DNA of 64,000 nt from Zavarzinia marina (GTDB taxonomy: Bacteria; Pseudomonadota; Alphaproteobacteria; Zavarziniales; Zavarziniaceae). The DNA lies in the NCBI RefSeq assembly GCF_021568905.1, contig NZ_JAKGSB010000001.1:744001-808000 (forward strand), given 5' to 3'. Position 1 is the first letter of the stretch, and every line of letters starts with the position of its first letter. This document shows, piece by piece, positions 1 to 9,823 of the stretch. The translations under genes and the position numbers were made by a program. Under the pieces are notes generated by a model. That model was given only the letters and a program-made list of their open reading frames with translations, was not told where the DNA came from and searched no databases.

Positions 1-85
1 AAATTTCCTCGGCCCGCGCCTGTGAAGCGAGAGATCCGGCCATCAGCACCGCGCCACCGAATAATAATGCTTTCGTCCTGAACAT
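1..85 (-). CDS. Exported protein of unknown function, N-terminal fragment
   Basis: Only the first 28 codons lie in the window; the gene runs off the left edge. The ATG is at 85-83, preceded by a G-rich Shine-Dalgarno run (GGGGGG) about six bases upstream. The peptide begins MFRTKALLFGG and has a basic start, a hydrophobic core and an Ala-x-Ala site (QARA before EEI), which is a classical Sec signal peptide. The protein is therefore probably periplasmic or outer-membrane. Nothing visible identifies the mature part. It is divergent from nrdJ across a 423-base gap. Confidence 0.6.
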   Translation of the reverse strand, partial: MFRTKALLFGGAVLMAGSLASQARAEEI

Positions 86-323
86 GATTATCCCCCCGGT
101 GCAGGCACCGTGCGTTCGCGGTTTGTGAGATGGGGATGGATGGTAGGACAATGAGCCGGGGTGTCAAATCTGTGCGAAGCCTGGCGTCCCGATTTCGCCG
201 TCTTGGCCAATTCGCAGGCGATGGGGGTCGTTTGCACTTCGGGGCGTTGCGGGATTTTCGCGGTACGGGAAGACCGCTTCGCCTGCTGGATTTTGTGTGA
301 ATCGGCGCCTGCGCCGGTGGCAA

Positions 324-339
324 GCACAAAATCTTGTGT
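324..339 (+). promoter_or_regulatory. NrdR box upstream of nrdJ
   Basis: The 16-mer GCACAAAATCTTGTGT matches the NrdR consensus (ACAC-W-ATATM-T-W-GTGT type) at 14 of 16 positions and is a near-perfect inverted repeat. Two further right half-sites (TTGTGT) lie at 293-298, 41 bases upstream, and at 387-392. NrdR is the dATP/ATP-sensing repressor of ribonucleotide reductase genes and usually binds paired boxes spaced by whole helical turns, so the 41-base spacing fits. The box lies directly before a plausible -35 element. No cobalamin-riboswitch motif is visible in this leader. Confidence 0.75.
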
Positions 340-357
340 CGAAGGCAGATTTTTTCG

Positions 358-386
358 TTCCGACTCGCACGCGCCGGGCCTACAGT
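358..386 (+). promoter_or_regulatory. Candidate nrdJ promoter
   Basis: TTCCGA (358-363) and TACAGT (381-386) are separated by 17 bases, a sigma-70-like arrangement. It sits between the NrdR box at 324-339 and the half-site at 387-392, so bound NrdR would block it. The leader to the nrdJ ATG would be about 115 bases. This is inferred from motif and spacing only. Confidence 0.4.
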
Positions 387-508
387 TTGTGTCCAACCAC
401 GGCGCGTCACCCAACCTATGGGGTTTCCGGCGCGCAGAACAGTGGGCGGGGTGGCGGGCCGTCGGCCTGTCGGCAGGGCGAGCACATCAAATCCGGGGAC
501 CAGAAACA

Positions 509-3500
509 ATGCGGATCGAGCGGCGATTCACGACCGAAGGCAATTCTCCCTATGCGGGGATCGAATTCACCAGCGTTTCGAGCGAGATCCGTAATCCGGA
601 CGGTTCGGTCGTCTTCAAGCTCGCGGACATGCAGGTCCCGGCCGACTGGAGCCAGGTCGCGACCGACATCCTGGCCCAGAAGTACTTCCGCAAGGCCGGC
701 GTTCCGGCGCGCCTGAAGAAGGTGAAGGAAAAGGGCGTGCCGTCCTGGCTGTGGCGTTCCGTGGCCGACGACGCCGCCCTTGCCGCCCTGCCCGAGGACG
801 AGCGTTTCGGCGACGAGCGCAACGCGACCCAGGTCTTCGACCGTCTCGCCGGCACCTGGACCTATTGGGGCTGGAAGTCGGGTATGTTCGACGCGGAAGC
901 CGATGCGCTGGCGTTCCGCGACGAGCTCGCCCACATGCTGGCGACCCAGCGCTGCGCCCCCAATTCGCCGCAGTGGTTCAACACCGGCCTGCATTGGGCC
1001 TATGGCATCGACGGTCCGGCCCAGGGCCATTATTACGTCGACGAGAAGACCGGCAAGGTCACCCGCTCCACCTCCGCCTACGAACGCCCGCAGCCCCATG
1101 CCTGCTTCATCCAGGGCATCGAGGACGATCTGGTGAACGACGGCGGCATCATGGACCTGTGGATCCGCGAAGCGCGCCTGTTCAAATACGGTTCCGGCAC
1201 CGGCACCAATTTCTCCAAGCTGCGCGCGGCGAACGAGCGCCTCGGCGGCGGCGGCAAGTCGTCGGGCCTGATGTCCTTCCTGAAGATCGGCGACCGGGCG
1301 GCCGGCGCCATCAAGTCGGGCGGCACCACCCGCCGCGCCGCCAAGATGGTGGTGGTCGACATCGACCATCCGGACATCGAGGAATTCATCGACTGGAAGG
1401 TGATCGAGGAGCAGAAGGTCGCGGCCCTGGTCGCCGGCTCGAAGCACGCCGAGTTCCACATGAACGCGATCCTGGCGGCCTGCCATGTCGATACGGTCGG
1501 CGGCGAAGCCCGCTTCGATCCGAAGCGGAACGACGGTCTGAAGGCCGCGGTCAAGGCGGCCCGCAAGGCGATGATCCCCGACAATTACATCCAGCGTGCG
1601 ATCCAGTTCGCGAAGCAGGGATACCGCGATCTCGAATTCCGCGTCTATGACACCGATTGGGATTCGGACGCCTATCTGACCGTCTCCGGCCAGAACTCCA
1701 ACAATTCCGTCCGCGTCACCGACGAATTCCTGGACGCCGTGCTGGCGGATGCCGACTGGAACCTGACCTATCGCACCACCGGCAAGGTCTCGAAGACCGT
1801 GAAGGCCAAGGACCTGTGGGAGAAGATCGGCACCGCCGCCTGGCAGTGCGCCGACCCGGGCATCCAGTACCACAGCACCATCAACGACTGGCACACCTGC
1901 TCGAATTCGGGCCCGATCCGCGCCTCCAACCCGTGCTCGGAATATATGTTCCTGGACGATACGGCGTGCAATCTGGCGTCCCTGAACCTGCTGACCTTCC
2001 GCAACGAGGACGGCACCTTCAACGTCGCCGATTTCGAGCATGGCGTGCGTCTGTGGACCCTGGTCCTCGAAATCTCGGTGACCATGGCGCAGTTCCCCTC
2101 GCCCAAGATCGCCGAGCTGTCCTATCGCTACCGCACCCTCGGCCTCGGCTTCGCCAACATCGGCGGCTATCTGATGGCCTCGGGCCTCTCCTATGACTCG
2201 GACGAGGGCCGCGCCCTCGGCGGTGCCATCTCGGCCATCATGACCGGCGTCGCCTATGCGACGTCCGCCGAGATGGCGCGCGAGCTGGGCGCCTTCCCGG
2301 GCTTTGCCGACAACCGCGAACCGATGCTGCGCGTCGTGCGCAACCATCGCCGCGCCGCACACGGTCTTGCCGCCGGCTACGAGGGGCTGCGCACCCTGCC
2401 GGTCGCCCTCGACCATGCCAATCTGCGCGAGATGAGCCTGTCCACCGCCGCCAAGGCGGCCTGGGACCGCGCCCTCGAACTCGGCGAGCAGCACGGCTAT
2501 CGCAACGCCCAGGCGACGGTGATCGCGCCGACCGGCACCATCGGCCTCGTCATGGATTGCGACACCACCGGTATCGAGCCCGACTTCGCCCTGGTGAAGT
2601 TCAAGAAGCTGGCCGGCGGCGGCTATTTCAAGATCATCAACCGCATCGTGCCGGTGGCGCTCGCGACCCTCGGCTATGGCGAGGCGGAGATCCGTGACAT
2701 CGTCGATTACGCGGTCGGCCACGGCACGCTGGATGGCGCCCCCGCCCTCTCCCACGCCGCGCTGAAGGCCAAGGGCTTCGGCCCGGCCCAGATCGAGGCG
2801 GTCGAGAAGAACCTGAAGTCCGCCTTCGACCTGAAGTTCGCCTTCAACAAATGGACCTTCGGCGAGGAATTCTGCATCGACACGCTGAAGCTGCCGGCCG
2901 AGAAGCTGGATGACCCGAGCTTCGATTTCCTCGGCGCGCTGGGCTTTTCCAAGGCCGACGTCGAACTGGCGAATGTCTACGTCTGCGGCGCCATGACCCT
3001 CGAGGGCGCGCCGCACCTGAAGGACGAGCATCTGCCGGTGTTCGACTGCGCCAATCCCTGCGGCCGGATCGGCAAGCGCTTCCTCTCGGTCGACAGCCAC
3101 ATCCGCATGATGGCGGCGGCCCAACCCTTCATCTCGGGTGCGATTTCCAAGACCATCAACATGCCGTCCTCGGCCACGGTCGAGGATTGCAAGGAAGCCT
3201 ATCTGCTGTCCTGGCGTCTGGCGCTGAAGGCCAATGCGCTCTATCGCGACGGCTCGAAACTGTCGCAGCCCCTCGCCGCGCAGATCCTCGAGGATGTCGA
3301 GGACGAGGTGGGCGAGGATGCGACCCCCATGGTCAAGGGCCAGGTCATCGCCGAACGCATCGTCGAGCGCGTGGTCGAGAAGATCGTGCCCGGCGTCGGC
3401 GTCCGCGAGCGCCTGCCCCACCGCCGCAAGGGTTATACCCAGAAGGCGAATGTCGGCGGCCACAAGGTCTATCTGCGCACCGGCGAATACAACGACGGCA

Positions 3501-4246
3501 AGATCGGCGAACTCTTCATCGACATGCACAAGGAAGGCGCCGCCTTCCGCAGCCTGATGAACAATTTCGCCATCGCGGTCTCGATCGGCCTGCAGTACGG
3601 CGTGCCGCTGGAGGAATTCGTGGACGCCTTCACCTTCACCCGCTTCGAGCCGGCGGGCATGGTCGAAGGTAACGAGGTCATCAAGATGGCGACCTCGATC
3701 CTCGACTACGTCTTCCGCGAACTGGCCGTTTCCTACCTCGGCCGCAACGACCTCGCTCATGTCGAGCCGGCGGACCTGCGCTTCGACGCCATGGGCGACG
3801 GCGCCGACGAAGCCGCCCTCGACGGCGCGCCGGAACGCCGCGAGGCGGTCGACGCCAAGGCCGCCGCCTATCAGGCCGCGGTGACCGCGCCGGTCTCCAA
3901 CGGCTATGTCCGCTCCAACCTCTATGTCCTCAATGCGGCGGCGCAGGGCCTGCGCCAGGCGGCCCAGGCCGGCAGCCACGCGGTAGAGGCCGAGACGGCG
4001 GAAGCGGTCGCCCTGGTCGGCGACCACGACGTCGCGGTCGCGGCCCATGCGGCAACCGGCACCGACGCGGTCAGCGCCGCCGGCGTCGCCGTCTCCGCCG
4101 CCGAAACCCGCCTCGCCCGTATCCGCGAGGCGCGCGTGAAGGGTTACGTCGGCGATGCCTGCGGCGATTGCGGCAACTTCACCCTGGTGCGCAACGGGAC
4201 CTGCCTGAAGTGCGAGACCTGCGGTTCGACCAGCGGCTGCTCGTAA
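509..4246 (+). CDS. nrdJ: Adenosylcobalamin-dependent (class II) ribonucleoside-diphosphate reductase
   Basis: This 1245-residue protein reduces ribonucleotides to deoxyribonucleotides using B12 to make the thiyl radical, so it needs neither oxygen nor a small radical subunit. It shows the class II landmarks: the finger-loop Asn-Pro-Cys-Ser-Glu (474-478) followed by a Cys in [11 protein letters not shown], the APTGTIG substrate loop, and a C-terminal cysteine-rich tail ([14 protein letters not shown]) that relays electrons from thioredoxin. The long form of about 1200 residues is usual in Alphaproteobacteria. The reading frame is open back to 161, but homology begins at [11 protein letters not shown], so the ATG at 509 is chosen. 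It is monocistronic, with a NrdR box upstream and a hairpin terminator downstream. Confidence 0.96.
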   Translation: MRIERRFTTEGNSPYAGIEFTSVSSEIRNPDGSVVFKLADMQVPADWSQVATDILAQKYFRKAGVPARLKKVKEKGVPSWLWRSVADDAALAALPEDERFGDERNATQVFDRLAGTWTYWGWKSGMFDAEADALAFRDELAHMLATQRCAPNSPQWFNTGLHWAYGIDGPAQGHYYVDEKTGKVTRSTSAYERPQPHACFIQGIEDDLVNDGGIMDLWIREARLFKYGSGTGTNFSKLRAANERLGGGGKSSGLMSFLKIGDRAAGAIKSGGTTRRAAKMVVVDIDHPDIEEFIDWKVIEEQKVAALVAGSKHAEFHMNAILAACHVDTVGGEARFDPKRNDGLKAAVKAARKAMIPDNYIQRAIQFAKQGYRDLEFRVYDTDWDSDAYLTVSGQNSNNSVRVTDEFLDAVLADADWNLTYRTTGKVSKTVKAKDLWEKIGTAAWQCADPGIQYHSTINDWHTCSNSGPIRASNPCSEYMFLDDTACNLASLNLLTFRNEDGTFNVADFEHGVRLWTLVLEISVTMAQFPSPKIAELSYRYRTLGLGFANIGGYLMASGLSYDSDEGRALGGAISAIMTGVAYATSAEMARELGAFPGFADNREPMLRVVRNHRRAAHGLAAGYEGLRTLPVALDHANLREMSLSTAAKAAWDRALELGEQHGYRNAQATVIAPTGTIGLVMDCDTTGIEPDFALVKFKKLAGGGYFKIINRIVPVALATLGYGEAEIRDIVDYAVGHGTLDGAPALSHAALKAKGFGPAQIEAVEKNLKSAFDLKFAFNKWTFGEEFCIDTLKLPAEKLDDPSFDFLGALGFSKADVELANVYVCGAMTLEGAPHLKDEHLPVFDCANPCGRIGKRFLSVDSHIRMMAAAQPFISGAISKTINMPSSATVEDCKEAYLLSWRLALKANALYRDGSKLSQPLAAQILEDVEDEVGEDATPMVKGQVIAERIVERVVEKIVPGVGVRERLPHRRKGYTQKANVGGHKVYLRTGEYNDGKIGELFIDMHKEGAAFRSLMNNFAIAVSIGLQYGVPLEEFVDAFTFTRFEPAGMVEGNEVIKMATSILDYVFRELAVSYLGRNDLAHVEPADLRFDAMGDGADEAALDGAPERREAVDAKAAAYQAAVTAPVSNGYVRSNLYVLNAAAQGLRQAAQAGSHAVEAETAEAVALVGDHDVAVAAHAATGTDAVSAAGVAVSAAETRLARIREARVKGYVGDACGDCGNFTLVRNGTCLKCETCGSTSGCS

Positions 4247-4269
4247 GGTCGGGATCGCGAGGATTGCCG

Positions 4270-4303
4270 GGGCGCCGTCGCGAAAGCGGCGGCGCCCTTG
4301 CTT
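4270..4303 (+). terminator. Rho-independent terminator of nrdJ
   Basis: A 12-base-pair stem (GGGCGCCGTCGC with GCGGCGGCGCCC, one G-T pair) closes a GAAA tetraloop and is followed by TTGCTTT. It starts 23 bases after the nrdJ stop codon. Confidence 0.8.
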
Positions 4304-4375
4304 TACGCGACGTCGGTTGACAGTTTCCGCCGCCCCCCGCACTCATGGGGTGGGCTTACACACAGGGGACGCGCC

Positions 4376-4894
4376 ATGATTCGGCATCTGTTCCTGATCA
4401 TCTTCGTACTCGCCGGCGGCATCGGGGCCAGCCAGGTGCCGAATTTCGTCCGTGCCTACGAGCAGCGGCTGGGCGGCGCTCTGGGCGAAGTGCAGAAGCT
4501 GGTGGATGCCTTCACCGTGCAGGCCGAGGCCGAGGGCCTGAGCTTCGATCAGCTCGCCGCCCGCCACCGGGACTCGGGCGACAGCGCCGTGCGCGGCACG
4601 GCCGACCGCATGGTGGCCCTGGAAATGCGCCGCGACCAGCTCGCGGCGGAGATGGCGGCGCTCTCCGCCGCCCCCGGCGGTATCGACAAACTGTGGGTGA
4701 TGACCCAGGGCGCGGACAGCGAATTGCTGCGCGACACCCTGTCGGCTTATGAGGTCACGGCGACCCTGGATCCGATTTTCGGCGGTGCCGGCGTTCTCGG
4801 CGGCTGGGCCCTGTTCGGTGCTTTCGCCGCCCTCTTCCGCCCGCGCCGCAGGAAGCTCCGGATGCCCCCGAACGGCAGCAGCGCACGGCGCTGA
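4376..4894 (+). CDS. DUF2937 family membrane protein
   Basis: This 172-residue protein has a hydrophobic N-terminal helix (residues 2-19), a central hydrophilic, partly coiled-coil region (about 30-105) and a second hydrophobic helix near 135-155 before a basic tail. This layout and the motif VPNFVRAYEQRLGGAL fit the DUF2937 family, which is found in Alphaproteobacteria and has no known role. The ATG at 4376 follows a GGGGAC Shine-Dalgarno. The frame is open further upstream (4298) but that stretch overlaps the nrdJ terminator region. It is convergent with hemA. Confidence 0.8.
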   Translation: MIRHLFLIIFVLAGGIGASQVPNFVRAYEQRLGGALGEVQKLVDAFTVQAEAEGLSFDQLAARHRDSGDSAVRGTADRMVALEMRRDQLAAEMAALSAAPGGIDKLWVMTQGADSELLRDTLSAYEVTATLDPIFGGAGVLGGWALFGAFAALFRPRRRKLRMPPNGSSARR

Positions 4895-4913
4895 CCGCCC
4901 CTTCCCCAAAAGC

Positions 4914-4994
4914 CGTCGTCCCGGCGAAGGCCGGGACCTCCCTCCGATGAGGGCGCTCTTCCGTCGGAAGATCCCGGCCTTCGCCGGGATGACG
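4914..4994. repeat. Long interrupted inverted repeat between convergent genes
   Basis: The arms are at 4914-4937 and 4970-4994. Each carries the core CCCGGCGAAGGCCGGGA or its complement, so each arm is itself a small hairpin and the two arms also pair with each other. This is the form of the dispersed palindromic elements found between genes of many Alphaproteobacteria. It lies tail-to-tail between DUF2937 and hemA and may end transcription from both sides. No second copy was noticed in the window. Confidence 0.7.
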
Positions 4995-5024
4995 CGCGTG
5001 GGGGGAAGCGCATCGTTCGCCCGC

Positions 5025-6236
5025 TCAGGCCGCGCGTGGCAGGCGGGCGGCGGTCCAGATGCGGTCGAGGGCGGCGACCAGCTTGTCCATCATGGGATCG
5101 TCGTGGAACGGCGACGGCGTGAAGCGCAGCCGTTCGGTGCCGCGCGGCACGGTCGGGAAATTGATCGGCTGGACGTAGATGCCGTCCACCGCCAGCAGTT
5201 CGTCAGAGATCGCCTTGCAGCGCACCGGATCGCCCACCATGACCGGCACGATGTGGGACGGCGACTGCATCACCGGCAGGCCGGCATCGGCCAGCTTGCG
5301 CTTCAGGGTGGCGGCGCGCTCCTGATGGCGTTCGCGGAGATCGTTGTGGCGGCGCAGATACTGGATCGAGGCGCAGGCCCCCGCCGCGATCACCGGCGCC
5401 AGCGAGGTGGTGAAGATGAAGCCCGGCGCATAGGAGCGCACGCAGTCGACCATCACCGAGGAGCCGGCGATATAGCCGCCCATGGCGCCGAAGGCTTTGC
5501 CCAGGGTGCCCTCGATCACATCGATGTCGCCCATGGTGCCCGTCGCCTCGGCGACGCCCGCGCCCTGCTCGCCGTAGAGGCCGACGGCATGGACTTCATC
5601 GAGATAGGTGAGCGCGTTGTATTTCTTCGCGACTTCGACGAAATCCGCCAGCGGGGCGATGTCGCCGTCCATCGAATAGACGCTTTCGAAGGCGATGATC
5701 TTGGGCGCGTTCGGGTCGCTCTCCTTCAGAAGCTCGACCAGATGCTTCACGTCGTTGTGGCGGAAGATGCGCTTGGGGGCGCCGCCGTGGCGGATACCCT
5801 CGATCATGGAGGCATGGTTCAACTCGTCCGAGAAGACGGTGACGCCCTTCAGCACCCGCGACAGGGCCGACAGCGCCGCTTCGTTCGAAACGAAGCCCGA
5901 CGAGAAGATCAGCGCCGCTTCCTTCCGGTGCAGGCTGGCGAGTTCATCCTCGAGCAGGACATGGGCGCGGCTGGTGCCCGAAATATTGCGCGTGCCGCCG
6001 GCGCCGGCGCCGTAGACGTCCAGCGCCTCGTGCATGGCGGCGAGGACTTCGGAATTCTGGCCCTGGCCCAGATAATCGTTGGAACACCAGACGGTGATTT
6101 CCTTCGGGCCGTTCGGCCCCTGCCAGGTGGCGCGGGGAAAGGCCCCGCAATGGCGCTTGAGATCGGCGAAGATACGATAACGGCCTTCCCGCTTGAGGTC
6201 GGCAATGGCGTTCGAAAATTTCTCGTCGTAGTTCAT
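5025..6236 (-). CDS. hemA: 5-aminolevulinate synthase
   Basis: This 403-residue PLP enzyme condenses glycine with succinyl-CoA to give 5-aminolevulinate, the first step of haem, B12 and chlorophyll synthesis through the C4 (Shemin) route used by Alphaproteobacteria. Visible landmarks are CSNDYLG (51-57), [10 protein letters not shown] (80-89), the cofactor-binding [11 protein letters not shown] (from 212) and the Schiff-base lysine Lys247 in [14 protein letters not shown]. The start is the ATG at 6236, which gives the family N-terminus MNYDEKF and has a GGGACGGGG ribosome site. A start seven codons upstream is possible but less likely. A candidate promoter lies about 170 bases upstream. Confidence 0.96.
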   Translation of the reverse strand: MNYDEKFSNAIADLKREGRYRIFADLKRHCGAFPRATWQGPNGPKEITVWCSNDYLGQGQNSEVLAAMHEALDVYGAGAGGTRNISGTSRAHVLLEDELASLHRKEAALIFSSGFVSNEAALSALSRVLKGVTVFSDELNHASMIEGIRHGGAPKRIFRHNDVKHLVELLKESDPNAPKIIAFESVYSMDGDIAPLADFVEVAKKYNALTYLDEVHAVGLYGEQGAGVAEATGTMGDIDVIEGTLGKAFGAMGGYIAGSSVMVDCVRSYAPGFIFTTSLAPVIAAGACASIQYLRRHNDLRERHQERAATLKRKLADAGLPVMQSPSHIVPVMVGDPVRCKAISDELLAVDGIYVQPINFPTVPRGTERLRFTPSPFHDDPMMDKLVAALDRIWTAARLPRAA

Positions 6237-6406
6237 TCGCCCCGTCCCGGAAACCATTCGCGAACGAGCATCGGTTCCTTACCGCAACATTCCGAACCCC
6301 ATGGCCCTCGCCACGACGGCCAGGCCCGGAATGGTTCGGCGGCAACGCCCGCATACCCGATGAGACACCTCACAGCAGGCATCATCGTCAGCATTGGTTC
6401 ACAAAT

Positions 6407-6434
6407 CCTATAACGACGACTTGATCCAAGGCAA
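6407..6434 (-). promoter_or_regulatory. Candidate hemA promoter with FNR/FixK-like site
   Basis: On the minus strand TTGCCT (6434-6429) and TATAGG (6412-6407) are spaced by 16 bases. Overlapping the -35 element, the plus strand reads TTGATCCAAGGCAA (6421-6434), which agrees with the FNR/FixK consensus TTGAT-N4-ATCAA at 8 of 10 fixed positions. hemA is a known FNR-family target in other Alphaproteobacteria. The match is imperfect and the site is 185 bases from the start codon. Confidence 0.35.
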
Positions 6435-6439
6435 AGCTG

Positions 6440-6730
6440 ATCGACAAATGCGAGGGCGCATGTTGACGCAGGCGGGCGCCGCCTGACCTCCCCCCGGAAC
6501 GGGCGGGCGCCCGGCGCCGGCCTGAAACAGGCCAGCCTGTAACGCGGTCCAGTCGGATCCGAAAAAGCGGACGGCGGAATGCCCCCCGACATCCCGCCGC
6601 CCTGGTCGCCCGTCCCCCGACCGGCGACCGCCGGCGGCAGAGCCGCGCGGCACGGGGGGACGATGGCGGATTCGCGGGGCGTGCGCTGTGACGGCGGCCA
6701 CATTACGGTGCGGTGGCGATCCCGCCGGGC
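6440..6730. other. GC-rich intergenic stretch, no gene seen
   Basis: Open frames here on both strands are rich in Arg, Pro and Gly, match no family I recognise, and look like by-products of high GC. A short hairpin (GGCCTG-AAA-CAGGCC, 6519-6533) lacks a T run. The region separates the lipoprotein gene, which ends at 6731, from the hemA promoter. Confidence 0.5.
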
Positions 6731-7324
6731 TCAGCGGCCCCGGCGACGGCGTTCCTCGGCCAGTTCGGCGGCGGTGAGCTGCATGCCGCCGATGATTTCA
6801 TAGGCGAAAGGCGATTTGCCCTGCAGTGGCACTGTGATGGTGACGTGCTCCACCACGCCGCCGGTAATCCTGTTCGATGCGATCGGGATGCTCGTGACAT
6901 AGCTGGCGCGGCTGACGACCCTGGTGTTCGTCTCGGTCAGGGCGACGAAGAAGGGCACGTCGACACTTCTCAGTTCGCCACCCGCCGGGCCGCGCCGCAG
7001 GAACAGAGACATGGCGACGGTCGCGGTGACCTGGTCGGGCCCCGTCGCCTCGCATACGCCCTTGGCGTCGATCATCTCGACCTCGAAGGTGACGTCGTCG
7101 GGCGTGCGGCCGGCCCCTTCGGCGAAACGCGTCAGGGTCGTCGCATCGGAAAGCACCGAGACCGTGGGGCAGGGATTCGCGGGATCGGCGGCGGCCGTCG
7201 GCGCCTCGCCGCCGCCGCAGGCGGAAAGACCGGCCGCCAGGAGGAGGCCGAACAAGCCCCCGGCCAGGCGCCGCGCCCGCGCGGCGGAACCATGGGTCTT
7301 CGCGCTCCGAGCCAAGTCGGCCAT
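6731..7324 (-). CDS. Putative lipoprotein of unknown function
   Basis: This is a 197-residue protein with a basic N-terminus, a hydrophobic stretch and a lipobox (GLSAC) near residue 36, followed by a Gly/Ala linker. This indicates Sec export and lipid attachment. The mature part contains two cysteines (NPCPTVSVL and GVCEATG) and an alternating-strand pattern; the C-terminal end is basic (EERRRRGR). I do not recognise a functional family. It is divergent from ispH, with 133 bases between starts that must hold both promoters. Confidence 0.75.
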   Translation of the reverse strand: MADLARSAKTHGSAARARRLAGGLFGLLLAAGLSACGGGEAPTAAADPANPCPTVSVLSDATTLTRFAEGAGRTPDDVTFEVEMIDAKGVCEATGPDQVTATVAMSLFLRRGPAGGELRSVDVPFFVALTETNTRVVSRASYVTSIPIASNRITGGVVEHVTITVPLQGKSPFAYEIIGGMQLTAAELAEERRRRGR

Positions 7325-7457
7325 CCTTTGCTTTCCTTTCGCTGGCGGTAAGGATTATGGTCGGCGCACTCTAGACAAGGCCCCTTCCCGGCACAAGCCG
7401 AGCCGCCCGCGCCGCTTCGGCCGGACGGCGAAGGCCCGCGAGAGACAGTACGGACCG

Positions 7458-8402
7458 ATGACGAAACCCGCCCTGACCATCCTGCTCGCCGCGCCGCGCG
7501 GCTTCTGCGCCGGTGTAGACCGGGCGATCCAGATCGTCGAACTGGCGCTGGAGCGCTTCGGGCCGCCGATCTACGTCCGGCACGAGATCGTCCACAACCG
7601 CACCGTCGTCGAATCGCTGGAGGCCAAGGGCGCCATCTTCGTCGAGGAGCTGGACGAGGTGCCGGCCGACGCCCATGTCGTCTTCTCCGCCCATGGCGTG
7701 CCGAAATCGGTGCCGGCCGACGCGCGCCAGCGCGGCCTTTCCTATCTCGACGCCACCTGCCCCCTCGTCTCCAAGGTCCATGTCGAGGCGGAACGCCTGC
7801 ATGCCCAGGGCCTGCATCTGCTGATGATCGGCCATGCCGGACACCCGGAAGTCGTCGGCACCATGGGACAATTGCCCGAAGGCGCCATCACCCTGGTCGA
7901 GACCGTCGAGGATGTCGCCGGCCTCGTGGTGCCCGAGGCGACGGGCCTCGCCTTCATCACCCAGACCACCCTGTCGGTGGACGATACGGCCGGCATCGTC
8001 GCTGCCCTGCAGGCGCGTTTCCCCTCGATCCAGGCGCCCCACAAGGAAGACATCTGCTACGCGACCACCAACCGCCAGGCGGCGGTCAAGGCGATCGCGG
8101 CACGCTGCGACGCGCTGATCGTCATCGGCGCGCCCAATTCGTCCAATTCCGTCCGCCTGGTCGAGGTCGGCGCCAGGGCCGGCGCCCGAACGGCGCTGCG
8201 CATCCAGCATGCCGGCGAATTGGACTGGTCGCGTCTCGACGGCGCCGCCACGGTCGGCATCACCGCCGGCGCCTCCGCCCCCGAAAGCCTGGTCGAGGCA
8301 TTGATCGAGGCCTTCCGCCAGCGCTACGAGGTGACGGTCGAACAGGTGACCGTCACCGAGGAACGCATCCAGTTCAAGGTTCCCCGCGCGCTGATCGCCT
8401 GA
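7458..8402 (+). CDS. ispH: 4-hydroxy-3-methylbut-2-enyl diphosphate reductase
   Basis: This 314-residue iron-sulfur enzyme makes IPP and DMAPP in the last step of the MEP isoprenoid pathway. The three cluster cysteines are visible at Cys17 ([12 protein letters not shown]), Cys101 ([12 protein letters not shown]) and Cys200 (ICYATTNRQ), as are the substrate histidines His46 and His129 and the SSNSVRL loop. The ATG at 7458 gives the conserved short N-terminus, although the frame is open far upstream. thrB and rnhA follow closely in the same direction, so the three are probably co-transcribed. Confidence 0.97.
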   Translation: MTKPALTILLAAPRGFCAGVDRAIQIVELALERFGPPIYVRHEIVHNRTVVESLEAKGAIFVEELDEVPADAHVVFSAHGVPKSVPADARQRGLSYLDATCPLVSKVHVEAERLHAQGLHLLMIGHAGHPEVVGTMGQLPEGAITLVETVEDVAGLVVPEATGLAFITQTTLSVDDTAGIVAALQARFPSIQAPHKEDICYATTNRQAAVKAIAARCDALIVIGAPNSSNSVRLVEVGARAGARTALRIQHAGELDWSRLDGAATVGITAGASAPESLVEALIEAFRQRYEVTVEQVTVTEERIQFKVPRALIA

Positions 8403-8412
8403 AGTTCCGGAA

Positions 8413-9381
8413 ATGGCCGTCTATACCGAAGTCGACGACGTGGCGCTTGCCGCGTTCCTCGCCGAATACGACCTCGGCGACATGCTCAGCCTCAAGGGCA
8501 TCGCCGAAGGTGTCGAGAACACCAACTACCTGCTGGAGACGACGCGGGATCGCTTCATCCTGACCCTGTTCGAGAAGCGGGTGGCGGAAGCCGACCTGCC
8601 CTTCTTCGTCGGCCTGATGGATCATCTGGCGCAGGCGGGCCTGTCGTGCCCGACGCCGATCCACGGCCGCGACGGCCGCGCGCTCCGCCGGCTGGCCGGG
8701 CGGCCGGCGGTGATCGTCTCCTTCCTGTCGGGCATGTCGCCGAAACGCCCCAACGTCCGCCAATGCGCCAGCGTCGGCGGCGCCCTGGCCGGGCTGCACG
8801 CGGCGGGCGCCGATTTCGCCTTGGTGCGGGAGAATGCGCTGTCGCTGGCCGGCTGGCGCAGGCTGGCGCAGGATTGCGCCGGCAGCGCCGACATGGTCCG
8901 GCCGGGCCTCGGCGACACCATCGCGCGGGAGCTGGACTTCCTGGAGGCGAACTGGCCGGCGGACCTGCCGCGCGGCGTGATCCATGCCGATCTCTTCACC
9001 GACAACGTCTTCTTCGTCGGCGACGAGGTGTCGGGCCTGATCGACTTTTATTTCGCCTGCGTCGACTTCTATGCCTATGACCTCGCCATCTGCCTGAACG
9101 CCTGGTGTTTCGAGGCGGACGGCGCCTTCAACGCGACCAAGGCGATGGCCTTGTCGCGCGGCTATGTCGGGCGCCGGCGGCTTTCCGCCGCCGAACGCGC
9201 CGCCCTGCCCCTGCTGTGCCGGGGATCGGCACTGCGCTTCCTGCTGACCCGGCTCTACGACTGGCTGAATCAGGTCCAGGGCGCGCTGGTCCGGCCGAAG
9301 GACCCGATCGAATATCTGAACAAGCTGCGCTTCCATCAGGAAGCATCCGGCCCCGAGACTTATGGCCTGACGAATGACTGA
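8413..9381 (+). CDS. thrB: Homoserine kinase, ThrB2 (APH-fold) type
   Basis: This 322-residue kinase phosphorylates homoserine on the way to threonine. It belongs to the aminoglycoside-phosphotransferase fold rather than the GHMP family: the nucleotide-loop region [15 protein letters not shown] is near residue 30, the catalytic loop is HADLFTDN (His191, Asp193), and the metal-binding GLIDF segment follows. It starts 10 bases after ispH and its last 8 bases overlap rnhA, which implies one transcript. The order ispH-thrB-rnhA recurs in Alphaproteobacteria. Confidence 0.94.
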   Translation: MAVYTEVDDVALAAFLAEYDLGDMLSLKGIAEGVENTNYLLETTRDRFILTLFEKRVAEADLPFFVGLMDHLAQAGLSCPTPIHGRDGRALRRLAGRPAVIVSFLSGMSPKRPNVRQCASVGGALAGLHAAGADFALVRENALSLAGWRRLAQDCAGSADMVRPGLGDTIARELDFLEANWPADLPRGVIHADLFTDNVFFVGDEVSGLIDFYFACVDFYAYDLAICLNAWCFEADGAFNATKAMALSRGYVGRRRLSAAERAALPLLCRGSALRFLLTRLYDWLNQVQGALVRPKDPIEYLNKLRFHQEASGPETYGLTND

Positions 9382-9823
9382 CGAGATCCTGGTCGAAATC
9401 CACACCGATGGCGCCTGTTCCGGCAATCCGGGGCCCGGCGGCTGGGGCGCCTTGCTGCGCTGGCGCGGGATGGAGAAGGAATTGTCGGGCGGGGAGCCCG
9501 AGACGACCAACAACCGCATGGAACTGATGGCGGCCATCGCCGCCCTCGAAGCCCTGAAGCGGCCGACCGAGGTCCGCCTCTTCACCGACAGCCGCTATGT
9601 GATGGACGGCATCACCAAATGGCTAGCCGGCTGGAAGCGCAACGGCTGGAAGACCGCCGCCAAGAAGCCGGTGAAGAACGAGGACCTGTGGCGCCGCCTG
9701 GACGCCGCGACGGCGCCGCACCGGATCGACTGGAACTGGGTCAAGGGCCACGCCGGCGATCCCCTGAACGAGCGCGTCGACCAGATCGCGCGGGACGCCA
9801 TCAGATCCGCCAGGACAGGCTGA
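9374..9823 (+). CDS. rnhA: Ribonuclease HI
   Basis: This 149-residue protein cleaves the RNA strand of RNA-DNA hybrids during replication and R-loop removal. All active-site residues are present: Asp12 ([14 protein letters not shown]), Glu50 (NNRMEL), Asp72 (TDSRYV), His126 and Asp136 ([13 protein letters not shown]). The Trp- and Lys-rich basic protrusion ([20 protein letters not shown]) used to grip the hybrid is intact. It overlaps thrB by 8 bases at its start and the convergent LpxR-like gene by 23 bases at its end. Confidence 0.97.
   Translation: MTDEILVEIHTDGACSGNPGPGGWGALLRWRGMEKELSGGEPETTNNRMELMAAIAALEALKRPTEVRLFTDSRYVMDGITKWLAGWKRNGWKTAAKKPVKNEDLWRRLDAATAPHRIDWNWVKGHAGDPLNERVDQIARDAIRSARTG

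Noticed and set aside
161-508. In-frame extension of nrdJ by 116 codons upstream
   Set aside because: It covers the NrdR box and candidate promoter, has no family similarity, and the usual N-terminus begins at 509.
86-508. A cobalamin riboswitch upstream of nrdJ
   Set aside because: No B12-box or its conserved core was found in the leader; NrdR sites explain the region better.
416-4342. A 1308-codon open frame antisense to nrdJ
   Set aside because: Long antisense frames are expected in high-GC DNA with biased third positions; the sense strand encodes a well-conserved enzyme.
6408-6701. A 97-codon open frame in the gap upstream of hemA
   Set aside because: No ribosome site, Arg/Gly/Pro-rich composition and no family resemblance.
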